A stretch of DNA of 64,000 nt, taken from contig NW_009799099.1 of the NCBI RefSeq assembly GCF_000213175.1, positions 2,609,800-2,673,799 on the forward strand, given 5' to 3'. This document shows, one piece after another, positions 12,314 to 23,918 of the stretch. The notes under the pieces were generated by a model. It made no database searches. It was not told the origin of the DNA and saw only the letters and a list, made by a program, of their open reading frames with translations. The DNA is from Neurospora tetrasperma FGSC 2508. Its lineage: Eukaryota > Ascomycota > Sordariomycetes > Sordariales > Sordariaceae. Both the position numbers and the translations under genes were made by a program. How positions within the stretch are numbered: the stretch's first letter is position 1; each line of letters begins with the position of its first letter.

Positions 12314-13974
12314 ATGGGTGCCGAGACAGAACATGTTATCAAGCCCCAGGCTACCGAGCCCGCGGTCGACACCAGCGAGTGGCCTCTTCTCCTGAAGAAC
12401 TACAGCAACCTCCTCGTCCGCACCGGTCACTTCACTCCCATCCCCGCCGGCTCGTCGCCCTCCAAGCGCGACATCAAGTCCTACGTGTCCTCCGGTGTCA
12501 TCAACTTGGTAAGCCTTGCCCTTGCGACATTGATTCTTCAATACCATTCTTTCGCAATCTGAGCGTGTGCTAACCCCTACCAGGACAAGCCCTCCAACCC
12601 CTCCTCCCACGAAGTCGTCGCCTGGATTAAGCGCATGCTCCGGTATGTATCCCACACAAGAAACAAAAAACAAGTCTCAATGCTCGGTCTAGGGCTTATG
12701 CTGATTGCGATTCCTCAACAGTGTTGAGAAGACTGGCCACTCCGGTACTCTCGATCCCAAGGTCACCGGCTGCTTGATTGTCTGCGTCGACCGTGCCACC
12801 AGACTCGTCAAGGCCCAGCAGGGTGCTGGTAAGGAGTACGTTTGCGTTATCCGCTTCCACGACAGCGTCCCCGGCGGCGAGGCTGCTTTTGCCTCGGCCC
12901 TGGAGACCCTCACCGGTGCCCTCTTCCAGAGACCTCCTTTGATTTCTGCCGTCAAGCGCCAGCTTCGTATCCGCTCCATTTACGAGTCCAAGCTCATCGA
13001 GTTCGACAATGACCGTCACCTCGGTGTCTTCTGGGTTTCTTGCGAGGCCGGTACCTATATCAGAACCCTTTGCGTCCATCTCGGTCTCCTTCTCGGTGTC
13101 GGCGCCCACATGCAGGAGCTCCGCCGTGTTCGCTCCGGTATCATGTCCGAGGATAACGGTTCCATGGTCACTCTCCACGATGTCCTCGACGCTCAGTGGC
13201 AGTTTGACAACGGTGGCGACGAGACCGCTCTCCGCAAGGTCATCCAGCCCCTTGAGACTCTCCTTACCACCTACAAGAGGATCGTTGTCAAGGACTCCGC
13301 CGTGAACGCTGTCTGCTATGGTGCTAAGCTTATGTTGCCTGGTCTCCTTCGCTTCGAGAAGGGCATTGAGACCCACGAGGAGGTTGTCCTCATGACCACC
13401 AAGGGCGAGGCTATTGCCATTGGTATCGCCCAGATGAACGGTGTCGAGTAAGTCATGTCCCATGTGTGACTCTAAACCTACTTCCTCAAAACTAACTGTT
13501 CTTTCCTACAGGATGCTTTCTTGCGATCACGGTGTTGTTGCCAAGGTCAAGCGGTGCATCATGGAGCGTGATCTCTACCCCCGCCGCTGGGGTCTTGGCC
13601 CTGTCGCTCTGGAGAAGAAGAAGCTCAAGAGCGACGGCAAGCTCGACAAATTCGGCCGCCCCAACGCCGAGACCCCCGCCAAGTGGACTGAGGGTTACAA
13701 GGACTTCAGCGCCGCCGCTGAGTCCGAGGCCGCCGCCGCTGCCGCCCCTGCTGCTGAGGCCGCCAAGGTTGAGATTGCGGAGAGGCCCAAGCCTGAGGAG
13801 AAGGCCGAGAAGAGCGAGGAGGCTGAGGAGGCTGGCGACAGCAAGAAGCGCAAAAAGCATGACGGCGAGACCGCCGAGGAGAAGGCCGAGCGCAAGAAGC
13901 AAAAGAAGGAAAAGAAGGAGAAGAAGGAGAAGAAAGAGAAGAAGTCCAAGAAGGGCGGCGACGAGAGCGACTAA
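12314..13974 (+). CDS. CBF5: H/ACA snoRNP pseudouridine synthase Cbf5 (dyskerin)
   Basis: Catalytic subunit of the box H/ACA ribonucleoprotein, which converts uridine to pseudouridine in rRNA and snRNA guided by H/ACA snoRNAs in the nucleolus; in animals dyskerin also belongs to telomerase. Four exons (12314-12508, 12584-12642, 12722-13447, 13512-13974) give 480 residues, close to yeast Cbf5. The N-terminal extension contains [12 protein letters not shown]. The TruB catalytic domain has the motif [12 protein letters not shown] with the catalytic Asp at residue 96. A C-terminal PUA domain (from about [19 protein letters not shown]) leads into [20 protein letters not shown]. The tail is an Ala/Glu stretch followed by Lys-Glu repeats ([14 protein letters not shown]), the usual nucleolar targeting tail. 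Splice donors are GTAAGC, GTATGT and GTAAGT. Similarity to yeast Cbf5 is near-continuous, so the call is firm. Confidence 0.98.
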
Positions 13975-16581
13975 AAGGTGGATCAACTACTGTCCACTCT
14001 GGTGTTCGGGTTTGTCTAAAGTCGGTTACCCTTCTTTCTTTATCTCTGCTATTCTTCATTGGAGGCGTTATTCATGCGCATTTGTTTATTGTCGCAACAC
14101 ATCGGGCTCCGGGAAAAATCAGGCGTTGGGGTAATATTGTTTGTTGCTGTGTCGGTTTACGGAATGATCTTCTAGGCTTTATGATGGCGTGTCACTCGAA
14201 GCGCTCGAAGATAGATGTAGATATAGGTTCACGCGTATTTGAAGTTATACTACTGTATCTGGGGATGTCTACCTTTTGATGAGCCGGGGGAGCAGCGGAC
14301 AATTGTTGTTTTGAGAAGTTGTTTCAAGATGTTATGTCCGTCTTTATAAATGAACGATCATCTGCACAAGCATCACGGAGATGGTTCTGCAGCTCTCCAA
14401 TCTCATCTTTACCCCAACCACTTAGCCCGTCTACGGTGTCACAAGATCAACATCTGTGGCTGTTGTTGCCGTGGCGAAGCCAAAGGTTAGTTGAGTCATA
14501 CCACTCTCAGCACCCAAACGAACCTGAGCAACACCAGATTACCTAACAAGGAGAAAAGGTTAAAGGCATCCTTGAAGTCATGCTTCTGTGCCACAACATA
14601 CCTCGAAAACACGTAAGTCGGGAAATAGGCCGACCGTTAGCCTCCCCGCGTGGACATAGTCGCCCAGCCGCTACGTCTATGAAGGCGATATGGAGGAAAT
14701 GCGGGAGAACCCCAAGGTTCGGGAGTGGTAGAAGACGACAGATGGATTCCAGGAGCACGGCGGTGGAATGTTAAAGGGACTGTATGTACCCCGGCTACCC
14801 TTGAACGTCTTTAATTCTTTCCAATGAAATAACCGGAACTCCGTAGCCCTCCTCATCTACTGCGTACTTCCATAGCACATAATCGGTGGATCTCAAGTTT
14901 TCCCTGAGCTACCGCAAACTAACATGTGGCGCGCAAATGTGCTCTCTTGTCGACTGCCGTTGGACGCAACACTGGGATATTTTCTACCCATACTACAACC
15001 ACCTAAACACGTTGCGTGATGTCATGAGGATAAAGATAGATTGAAGGATGCACGATGAGAGTCGTTGGCTACTGAAAGGACAAGGATTGATTGATCACTC
15101 CGCGAGAAGCAGTCAGAGCTGAACGCAGACAGATGGCAACGAATACCCATTCCAGAGATTGAATAACCCGCGATAACCACACTCACGCAGAGAATGGAAC
15201 TAAGGATATTTGTAGTGTATCAATATTCGTTCCGAAATAGCTTGGGAAGAACAAGATGCAAGTAAGACGTGCATAGTAGGGTTGAGTAGGTGACACAAAC
15301 CCTAGACACGGGCAGGGAAGCAAGGGAAGTAAAAGTGATGGTAAGCTTCATCTGATCGATGTAAATAAAATGATGTTTCTCGGCGGGTAACTTTTTGATC
15401 AACAAGTGGTTCCTGAAGCAACGGACGAATGGGAATCGAGATGTCGGCTGCGGTCTCGTTAAATGCCTCTTGGCGTCGAAGTTAAACCGCTTTGAGTAAC
15501 CTCGAAGCGCCCGTCGTCGTGGTTCAACCGTGGTCCCTCCTCAACTTTCTCTGCAAAGGAAATTCTTTGACGAAGAGAATCGGGGCGAGAGTGGCTACAA
15601 GCGCTGCTGGCCGCAGAGAAGGCCGCTCTTTCCAGATTCCTGGGACTCTCTCCTCATCCTCGTTCGACTCGACTTTTGCGTTCGACGATGGACATGTGGA
15701 CGACATGCCATTCGATGTTCGTAACTGACCAACATAATATCGACATCAAGGTTCAACAACCACTTAAGCGGTCTTGGCAACATTGCCGCATCGGATCTAG
15801 CAACTACCAATTCACTACCTCTGACTCCTCGTAGTGTATGCACTACAAATTTCTTTTGCCCGTGACCAACAAGAAAAACACAGCAGAAGCCCATCTGGAT
15901 CAGTATTCCACATGTATCCCCGGGGCTGCTGTATACATCAGATTCGCTCAACGCTACAACTGCCGTGCTTGCCATTCATCGGAACCCGGACAGCATCATG
16001 ATTGGTGCGCTGACGAAAGACACAAGACCCTAGATGGGATCGTCCGCGGCAACAGTTCAGGCACACAAGAGTCTTCAAAGCCATCACCCATACTTACAAA
16101 CCCATTCCACGCTACGTCCCCGGTTCCGCCATGCAGGTTTCCTGCTCGTCACATCCGCTCACTACCCACTCAACCACCTCAAACAACCTCAAGTATAGTG
16201 GTCTAGTGGTGCCCACCTCGATAGTGCCATCCACTTTGGGGAATTTTCACGAGATGGGCGGCACAGGATCGGTTCTTTCTTTGTGATGTGGTAGAGGCTA
16301 GAGAGAGAGGCTCAATGATATCAACTGGTTTCCCGGCTTTTCTTGCTCTTCGCCGTTGAGATGCTTTCGTCCACCATATCCTTTTCTGCCTTCTCAACCT
16401 GTCGTTCGCTATTTTTTCGACTGTCTGCGGCCTGGTGCCCTTTTGATATCCATCTATACTTTTAATCAACACAGCTGTTATAGACAGTCTATCCTTCAAC
16501 GACTCTCACATCCGCATCTCGAATATTTGATTGGATTGTCAACCGAGTCCTCGTCCCAGCGCGCTGAACCATATTCCAAAG
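13975..16581. other. Intergenic region between CBF5 and paralogue 2
   Basis: About 2.6 kb without a convincing gene. Short frames on both strands (for example near 15492-15728 and 16203-16499) are in arbitrary composition and lack conserved-looking motifs. The final part must hold the promoter and leader of the gene starting at 16582. A tRNA-like 'GTGGTCTAGTGGT' string at about 16199 is not followed by a plausible cloverleaf. Confidence 0.5.
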
Positions 16582-18471
16582 ATGAAGACCACTAGCCGGG
16601 CAACGAGGAACAAAACAACCATTGCCCTCCTCTCTGCTCTACTGATACCTCAACTCGCCAGCGCACTACAAGTTACACCCAATTCTCCGTGCGCCTCAGT
16701 ATGCCTAGACTCTCCCGACCTCGACCAATCGGACCCCAACTCTTCCAACACCAAAAACAAGGATATCATTTGCAGTGATGGAGCAGTCAACAGTCCGGCG
16801 GGAAGTAAATGGAAAGACTGCATGACTTGTTTACAAACCAGTCCATTCTCACAGGACCGCGAGACTGATCAGATGTGGTTTCTTTGTGAGTATACCACCT
16901 AGTTCCTGACATACGTGTTTGTGTAGTGGCAGCAACTTGCTAATGAGACTTACAACATAGACAACCTGAGATACACTTTATCATATTGTCTCTTTGCTTT
17001 TCCCAACGCAACAGATGTCGGGACAACACCATGCAGCACATCCATGGCCTGTGGCCCTTTACAACAGAGTCTACAACACGGTATCCCTGACCCCAAAGAT
17101 ACCACGACATCTTCATACTGCTCGGCAGACGACGGATATGCATCGGATCCTGTCATCTATGGGCACTGTACCTCGTGCTTGGTAGCTGGAGGAGAGTCCA
17201 ACTACCTAGCCAATTGTAAGAAACAAAGGAATAGCGTCTGTACATCTTGGCGGAGAGTACGCTGACCGACGTCTGTCTTTCTCATAGACTTCACCGCCCT
17301 AGAAGCCGGCTGTCAATACAAACCTGAAGCAGGAAGTGTCATCGGCCTGAACGACACCATCTTCTCCAAATCTCCCGTCGGCATCGTCGACCCTTCAACA
17401 GTCCTCAAGTCCGAAGAGGGCCCTAAGACCTCAACCACTATCATCGCCGTCATCATTTGCATCAGTGTGCTCGTAATCCTCATCATTTCAGCCATATTCT
17501 TCATCTGCCTCAAAAAACGCCAAAGCAGAGCGGCCCGCGCCAGCGCCCAGCTCGACTACGCCGAGAAGCGAGCCCGGTCCCGACACCAGCGCCAGTCTTC
17601 GCTCTCTTTCCAGTGCCAGACTCATGTGCTTTCGCCGCGTTTTTGGCCCGGCGTGTCTCAACCTGGTGAGAGTGGAGGAGACGAGACGACGATGATGATG
17701 CCGGATCCCACCAACAGCGATGCCAACAACACCACGAGGCCCCTCTCCCATCAGCCCGAGCACTCAGCCCCTGGCACACCAGCAAGAGGACTCTCCACCC
17801 GCCGTGTTACTAGCTGGAAGCAACACAACTCGCTGATCTCGACGGTAGCTGAGGATAAAGCCTGGGAGCACCAGCAACAACCACAAATCTCGTCTTCCGA
17901 CACCAGAAGCGCCGTCAACCCACTAGATCTCCACACCCTAACCACGACCGGTATTCCTCGCTCGCCCACCCGCGCTTACTATGGAACTCCCGCAACCCCA
18001 GCGAGCTCCAACGCTTACTACAGCCCCTCCCCAATGTCTGCCAGCTCAACCCGCAGCACTGCCGCCTTGCTTCCTTCCATTCAGCCTTATAACCCATCTG
18101 ACGACCATCAGCATCAAAACCAACAGACCCCGCAACTCCACAGCGCCAGCACCTTTGGCGGCCCTGCTGGCTCCGCTGGCCTGGGTGGGCAACAAAGTCC
18201 ATGGTCAGCGACGGCAGCTAGTAGTCCCTTGTTGAAGAATTATGGGTGGCCTTTACCTGCTGCTCCCCAGCCTCAACAAGGAAACAACGAGCAGCAGAGA
18301 CGATTCAATGGAAGTAATGTCAGTGTGACGACGCACGGCATCCCGCCGTCGCCAAGGAGTCCGAGATTTGGTGGGAATGTGATGATGAAGAAGAAGCCGG
18401 CGGGGAGTCCGGTTGAGAGTGTGGCGATTCGAACGATGTTTGATGCGCCACCAAAAAGTCCTCGAAAGTGA
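16582..18471 (+). CDS. Single-pass membrane protein with 12-Cys ectodomain (paralogue 2)
   Basis: Three exons, 16582-16885, 16961-17215 and 17288-18471, give 580 residues. Donors are GTGAGT and GTAAGA; acceptors are ATAG. An in-frame ATG 51 bases upstream exists, but MKTTSRATRNK gives a proper signal peptide (ALLSALLIPQLASA). The ectodomain has 12 cysteines in the same order as the gene at 9579: SPCASVC, DCMTC, YNLRYTLSYC, HCTSC and a last Cys in AGCQYKPEAG. A membrane helix lies at about residues 237-260 (IIAVIICISVLVILIISAIF), followed by CLKKRQSR. The cytosolic tail of some 320 residues is Ser/Pro/Gln-rich and disordered. The first intron sits at the identical codon and phase as in the paralogue (inside the Tyr of YNLRY), whereas the second is at a different place. 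The pair flanks CBF5, all on the plus strand. A surface sensor role is inferred only. Confidence 0.8.
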
Positions 18472-18974
18472 GAGGCCGAGTTGTAGATGCATGTGTATAG
18501 TTCGGGATGATAAAGGATACCCGTGATGATGATAATGAACTGGCTTCTTCATATGCTCACTAGAAACTTGATCTTTATTCAGAGATGAAAGTATACCTCG
18601 AAGAGTTGCCCGCTTGTACAAAGCAAAAAGAAGGGAGGGAAAAATGAATAAAAAAAACCGGATTTGGGTATCGTCAGTCTCAATCATGCTATGGTGTTGG
18701 TACGGTAAGTCTCTTGAAGCAGCTCAAAGGTAGAAGCAAGTATAATCTGTGCACCGAATGCATGAAGGCCTCCTTTCCTCCCTCCCTCCCTGTCTATCTA
18801 AGTTTCATTTGAGTGTCTGATGCGTAAACATTCTACGCCTGACTCCGGCTTCTGTTAGGCAACCTTATGATGTAATCTCATATTTGAATTCAATCCTGTC
18901 CCCTTCCCCTCAATTGCTTTCATCAAATGATTCTCCGATTCTTCATCATCCTCCACTCAATGCAAGTAATATCC
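18472..18974. other. Convergent 3' intergenic region
   Basis: Holds the 3' ends of the membrane-protein gene (plus) and SAC3 (minus). I see no gene. A polypyrimidine stretch (CCTCCTTTCCTCCCTCCCTC) lies at about 18769-18788. Confidence 0.5.
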
Positions 18975-21900
18975 CTAAGTCTTCCCACCACCAACCTCTT
19001 CCCTCCACATCCCCTTATCGCTGTCCAGCTTATCCATCGTCTCTCTCAACTCCCTCAACATCCTCCGCGTCTCCTCCACTGCCGCGCTTGTCTCCTCTCT
19101 CGTTGACAAAGCAGCGGTGCTCCCTCTGCTAACCGCCGAAGCAGCATAGTATGCCTTCTTGGCCATGGGCGGAGAATTCTCTGATCGTCCTCGTCCTTGT
19201 CCTAAGGCAGCAGGAGAAGCTTCAATCGCCGCCGCCGCCGCCGCAGCCATCTCGTCGTTCGCCAGGTCTCGCTTCCTCTTTCTGTCGAGAATGGCGCTCC
19301 AGCTGGCTTCTCTTCTGGAAAATGGCCGAGCGGTCGCTGAAGCGGCAGAAGGCGTGGGCGACGGGCGAACAGCGGGAGATCCCGTGCCAACTCCTGGTGA
19401 GCCGTATCCCATTCTTGCCTTGAGTTTGGCAAGTCTGCTAGAGGTGCTGTAGTCGGCAGGCGGTTGCTTGGGTGTTTGGAGATGTTGTTGGACGAGACTA
19501 GTGGAGCCGGTGAGTCTGGCGACCCTCAAGCGCCAGCTGGTCATGGAGGCAGAATCATCCACCTCAACATCGTCCCCGTTGTCGTAGGTGCTACCCATGC
19601 CCATAGACTCGTCGTCATCCGACATGATGGCGTGTTCGGTCGATGGTCGGATGGCGGGCGAGTAAGAGTTGTGGCGAGTTGGAGGACTAGGTGGTTTGAG
19701 CTTGCCTTCTTTTATGGCGGTGGCAATGGCTTCCGGGAGCCACTGCCCGTCTGGCATCGGCACCAGCCCGCGGGCCCTGAGATCCCAGTGACTAGTTTTG
19801 AATCCCTCAGGTTTCGGACTGTTGGTGCTGGTACCTTGTCTCAGGCTGATGTTGGGCAGGCTCGTGTTTGCCATGCTCATTCCCAGCATTGATCTCCGTG
19901 GCTGCTTGGGATCTCTACCCTCAGTAGCTGGAGAAGGCTCGATCGAGCGCTTTCGTGGGGTGGAGAAATTGCTCGCTCGCTTGATCATGCTGTTCCCACC
20001 ATTGACGCCGATTCCATTGAGTGAATGGCGGAACTTGGTGACCATGGAAGATTGAACCGAGCTACCGCCAGCGGATGAGAAGCTTCTCCTAGGGCCTCCC
20101 AGACCAAACTTTTCGCGCAGTGCTCGCGTCTTGCCACCTTCTTTGCTGCCGGTGCTTTCCGGTGAACCTGCCAGTGAGTCTCTGAGACTCCCAGTATCCC
20201 GACATTTGGAAGCCGTTGATGGCGCCCGTCCAAGCTTGAAACCTGACTCGGAACCATATCCAAACGTTTTCCCTGGCTGTGGAGAGCCCCAATCGCCATT
20301 GGTCCCTGCTTCCTTGATGGCTCGGCGGACGGCTGCGCGCTCATCACGCGCCCCAGAGAAGACGCCGCTGGCAAGAAGTTCTTCCTCAACTTGCTGCTGG
20401 CCTCGCCCTACCCTGGAAGCATTTAGCGCCAATTGCTTGAGTCGGGATCCGTCAGCCTGAATCCTTCTCTTGGCTTCTATTCTTTCTTGGTTGCGTAACA
20501 TCTCCTCATCTTCCTTATTCTTCTTTCGCGCACGCTGCTCCTGTTCTCTGTATAGTCGCATCCTCTCCTTTCCTTCGCGAAGAATTCGTCTCTGTGCCAA
20601 CTTCCTGGCAGCTTCCCGCCACCGGTAGAAGTATTTGAGCTGTAGCCGATTTCTCATATGTGCACGTGCTTCTCTCCACGACTGCTCATCTTCTTCCCTG
20701 CGCCTGCGGTCAGCTTCTTCTTTCAGGTGCTGATTGAAGGCGCCCTCGACCAATTCTTGGAGGTAGTGGGCTGTAAACTCTTCCAGCAAACCGCCATCAC
20801 CCATGACAAACCACTTCGAGAAATCACCCATTAAATCCCTTGGAGGAGAAGGAGCAGATTGCGAAGGCGCACATGTAGATAGTGAGGGCTGCGGAAGCGG
20901 TGCCGAAGGAAACAAAGATGAAGGAGCACCATCATTGGATGTGCCCTTGACCCCAAAAGGTGAGTTGGAAGCGGCCTGCGGAGCGAAGACTGTTGAAGGC
21001 TGTGTTGCGGGTGGAGTGGGCGCTGTGCTGTCGACTGGCTTGGGAGGGACGGAGAAGACGGAGGGTGTTGTCGATATCATCGAAGGCGTCCCTGGCAATT
21101 GGGTTTGCGTACGCACCGCCGGGGTACTGGCCTGCTGTTGTTCTGTTCCTGCGGTTGCAGTGAAGCTAGGGAGAGGTTCAGGGTTAGGTGCTGTTGGAGC
21201 AAACGTAAATCCTGAAGACGTTTGCTGTGTGGTCTCTGAGGATTGGGTTGGAGCAGTGCTCTGATTCTGATTTGAGAGTGACGCGAACGGGTTGGTCGGT
21301 GCACTGCCTGAATTAAAAACGGAAGTGGCCGGACCAAGCGAAGTCGACGTAACAGGCTTTGATGTATCTGTATCTGCTGTTGGAGCAGTGGGTGCCGAAG
21401 AACCTGGAGCTGAGATCGCGGTTCGAGACTGTTGGAAGTCGAATGTCGGTTGTGGGGTCTGAGAGGCCTGTCCAAAGACACCGGTAGGCTTGGGAGCCGG
21501 GGCCGGACTTTGCGTTTGAGTCGCTGGTGGCACAGCTGAAGGTTGACCGAACATGGAGAACGGATTTGCGACCTGTTGTGGTTGTTGCGCTGGCGAAGGG
21601 CGAGAAAAGGGGCTCGAGGTCGTTGCACCAGTTGCTTGAGGCGGGTTAGTGGTAGCACTTCCTGCAAAAGGGTGGCTGAGCGCACCGAAATCTTTTACCG
21701 CTGTTTGGAACATCGGGATGTTCTCAGGCGTCTTGGTGATGGGCGGTACAGCTCCAGACATGGACGTGAATGGTGTTGACGTTGCGACATCTTGAAGTTT
21801 GTTGACTTGTGAGGTAGGAAAAGCAGGCAAAGCTTGATGAGGGTTAACAAAGAGACCGCCGCCATTAGCATCTGATCCCCTTTTGGCAGATGTATTGTCG

Positions 21901-23918
21901 GCAATATCTTCATAGATCGTGTTGTATATAACGTAGGGTAACGATTGTCCTCCTCGTTTCCGCTCAACCATCAGTCCTGAGTAGGACTGGGGAACTCTAG
22001 GCGATGGGACATGTTTCCTCTTGCTATTCAGGAGTAGGTATGGCTCGGACACCGCTGGCTTTCCCGGGGGCACCCAAGTGGTAAACTCGAAATTATGCTC
22101 CTCGGCGAAGGCAACGGCCTCCTCATCAGTGTCAAATCTCAACATTTTGTTGAGATCGGACGCAGTGATCGTCCTGGGAGCATCGCGTTGGCGCGCATAA
22201 GCCTTGACAAGATTCTTGAGAATACATTGGCGGACAAAGGTGAAGTGGACCTCTGCAATACAGGCCATGGTGTATGACACTCGCGGGTCTTCGACGATGG
22301 CGAAGAAATTGGTGAAGGCGGTGTCGGACATGGTCGTCATTCGGCGTGGCTTGATGGGTCCCTTTGACTCCCGCAAGTCTTCCATGACTTGGATGAGAGA
22401 CAGCGCTGTCTGAATCTCTTCGGACTCGAACCAATACTCCTTTCCCCACGTACGAATCCTCTGTGCTATAGAGGGATCGTGTGCGTTAAGAAGTAGGTAA
22501 TAAGCTCTGAATTCCGCCTCATTCTCGCAAAGAACGTGTTTCTCCTTGCAGACGTCGTATGCCTCCATCAACGAGAGAATGGTCCTGCCCAGTTGCTCAA
22601 TCTCTTGTTTTTGCTCGAAATCCTCATTTGCAAACCCCTTCCGGGACAACAGATGAAGAGCCGTGGCGTGGAAGCGAGTGATCGTCTCGAAACAGTAAAC
22701 CATGTCCTTCATCTCCTCTGCCGATTTTTGCGAGTGGAAGGTGAAGTCCTTACGTACTGCTCGTGTACGATCCCAGAGGTAGTTGTGCATAGATGGCAGG
22801 TTGTTCTCAGACTGTAAAAGATCGTTGAAGAGATAGTCGGTGGTTCTTCGTAAAGCGTCGATGGAACGGACATCCATAGGGAGTGGCGCATCTTGACCGG
22901 CTGCTGATCGACCAAACTTCTTCACCATCTTCGAAGGTTCTGGCCATGCTGTGAGCCCGCCGGGTTGGGTTTCCTTTTCTTCATTCTTGACATCGAATTC
23001 GGCGATACGGGAGATCTGCTCAAATTCCGGGCACATATCCTCACAGATACCCTTAAATGGCAACGCATCCTCAAGTTTCCTCCTCTTTTCAGGGTCATCG
23101 ATAAGCTCAACTTTCCGTAGGGCATCGTATACGCGAGTACGGTATTTCTTGAATGACTGCTTGAGGTTCTCGACATCGTCACGTTTGTTCGGATTGCCGA
23201 GTTCAGTCGTCGGCCACTGCGGTGGCTTCAGATTGTCCTTTTTAAGCTGGTCATTGATTCTGTTGTGATAGCTGTAAGCAAATTCGGACAACTCGCGTGT
23301 ACGCTCGGTCGGTTCTCGAGTTGGTGCGCCAGATGTGCTATTGATGCCGACAGCACGCGTCGCATTCGGCTGGGTCTTTGCGGGGCGCTCATTGTTCTTT
23401 CGTTGGCCGCGCTGGAACTTATTCATTAGTGCCGCTCCAGCATCACGGCCGTCTGACTGTGGTGGTTGCTGCCGCGTGGCCTTTCCCTTTTCAAACATTT
23501 GACTGGCTTGCGAATTTCCAAATCCATTGTTGGGGCCAGACGGCTTTCCGCCGCCAAAGCCCTGTGGTCCTTTCTGGGGATTGGCATTCGCCGCCCCAAA
23601 GCCTGTTGCTTGTTGTGTCGTGGTTTGCGCGCCAAAGAATGGGGACTTGTTTCCGCCCGCAGAATTCGTCGGTCCTACTGGCTTCGTAAAAGGATTCTGA
23701 GTGAAAGGGGAGGGACTGGCGCTCCGCGCGGACGATTGCGCCTGGCTCAAGAAAGGCTTCCCGAACGGATTCTGGTTAGGAGCTGATGAGCTTCCGAAAA
23801 CCGATGCTGTTTGGGTAGGCTGTGCGGTTTGGATTGGTTTCGCGAAAGGGTTGACAGCCGGAGCTGAAGGCGCCCCGAAGGGATTGTTAGCTGCCGCCAT
23901 TGTGGCTTGCTCGAGCAA
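18975..23918 (-). CDS. SAC3: TREX-2 complex mRNA export scaffold Sac3
   Basis: Large subunit of TREX-2, which couples transcription to mRNA export at the nuclear pore basket together with Thp1, Sus1, Cdc31 and Sem1. An uninterrupted frame encodes 1647 residues from MLEQATMAAANN; the second Met (residue 7, 23900) is the likelier start because NNPFG-type repeats follow at once. Residues 1-140 carry FG-type motifs (NNPFG, SVFG, QNPFG, GFG), the Mex67/nucleoporin-binding style N-terminus. The SAC3/GANP domain spans about 290-620, opening with PFKGICEDMCPEFEQ. A central region (about 700-1000) is rich in Ser, Thr, Pro and Gln with further FG motifs. The Cdc31/Sus1-interaction (CID) helix follows at about 1030-1120 (FYRWREAARKLAQRR at its end). 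A long C-terminal tail is basic and Ser-rich and ends in a predicted helix. The gene is intron-free despite its length. Confidence 0.95.
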   Translation of the reverse strand: MLEQATMAAANNPFGAPSAPAVNPFAKPIQTAQPTQTASVFGSSSAPNQNPFGKPFLSQAQSSARSASPSPFTQNPFTKPVGPTNSAGGNKSPFFGAQTTTQQATGFGAANANPQKGPQGFGGGKPSGPNNGFGNSQASQMFEKGKATRQQPPQSDGRDAGAALMNKFQRGQRKNNERPAKTQPNATRAVGINSTSGAPTREPTERTRELSEFAYSYHNRINDQLKKDNLKPPQWPTTELGNPNKRDDVENLKQSFKKYRTRVYDALRKVELIDDPEKRRKLEDALPFKGICEDMCPEFEQISRIAEFDVKNEEKETQPGGLTAWPEPSKMVKKFGRSAAGQDAPLPMDVRSIDALRRTTDYLFNDLLQSENNLPSMHNYLWDRTRAVRKDFTFHSQKSAEEMKDMVYCFETITRFHATALHLLSRKGFANEDFEQKQEIEQLGRTILSLMEAYDVCKEKHVLCENEAEFRAYYLLLNAHDPSIAQRIRTWGKEYWFESEEIQTALSLIQVMEDLRESKGPIKPRRMTTMSDTAFTNFFAIVEDPRVSYTMACIAEVHFTFVRQCILKNLVKAYARQRDAPRTITASDLNKMLRFDTDEEAVAFAEEHNFEFTTWVPPGKPAVSEPYLLLNSKRKHVPSPRVPQSYSGLMVERKRGGQSLPYVIYNTIYEDIADNTSAKRGSDANGGGLFVNPHQALPAFPTSQVNKLQDVATSTPFTSMSGAVPPITKTPENIPMFQTAVKDFGALSHPFAGSATTNPPQATGATTSSPFSRPSPAQQPQQVANPFSMFGQPSAVPPATQTQSPAPAPKPTGVFGQASQTPQPTFDFQQSRTAISAPGSSAPTAPTADTDTSKPVTSTSLGPATSVFNSGSAPTNPFASLSNQNQSTAPTQSSETTQQTSSGFTFAPTAPNPEPLPSFTATAGTEQQQASTPAVRTQTQLPGTPSMISTTPSVFSVPPKPVDSTAPTPPATQPSTVFAPQAASNSPFGVKGTSNDGAPSSLFPSAPLPQPSLSTCAPSQSAPSPPRDLMGDFSKWFVMGDGGLLEEFTAHYLQELVEGAFNQHLKEEADRRRREEDEQSWREARAHMRNRLQLKYFYRWREAARKLAQRRILREGKERMRLYREQEQRARKKNKEDEEMLRNQERIEAKRRIQADGSRLKQLALNASRVGRGQQQVEEELLASGVFSGARDERAAVRRAIKEAGTNGDWGSPQPGKTFGYGSESGFKLGRAPSTASKCRDTGSLRDSLAGSPESTGSKEGGKTRALREKFGLGGPRRSFSSAGGSSVQSSMVTKFRHSLNGIGVNGGNSMIKRASNFSTPRKRSIEPSPATEGRDPKQPRRSMLGMSMANTSLPNISLRQGTSTNSPKPEGFKTSHWDLRARGLVPMPDGQWLPEAIATAIKEGKLKPPSPPTRHNSYSPAIRPSTEHAIMSDDDESMGMGSTYDNGDDVEVDDSASMTSWRLRVARLTGSTSLVQQHLQTPKQPPADYSTSSRLAKLKARMGYGSPGVGTGSPAVRPSPTPSAASATARPFSRREASWSAILDRKRKRDLANDEMAAAAAAAIEASPAALGQGRGRSENSPPMAKKAYYAASAVSRGSTAALSTREETSAAVEETRRMLRELRETMDKLDSDKGMWREEVGGGKT

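Noticed and set aside
12696-13463. Minus-strand 255-codon open frame opposite CBF5
   Set aside because: Pure antisense shadow of a highly conserved coding exon with biased codons.
13492-13986. Leu-rich 164-codon minus frame at the end of CBF5
   Set aside because: Antisense of the AAG/GAG lysine-glutamate tail; looks like a membrane protein only because CTT/CTC codons mirror AAG/GAG.
16195-16270. tRNA-like A-box string GTGGTCTAGTGGTG
   Set aside because: No matching B box (GGTTCGAANCC) or acceptor-stem pairing within tRNA distance.
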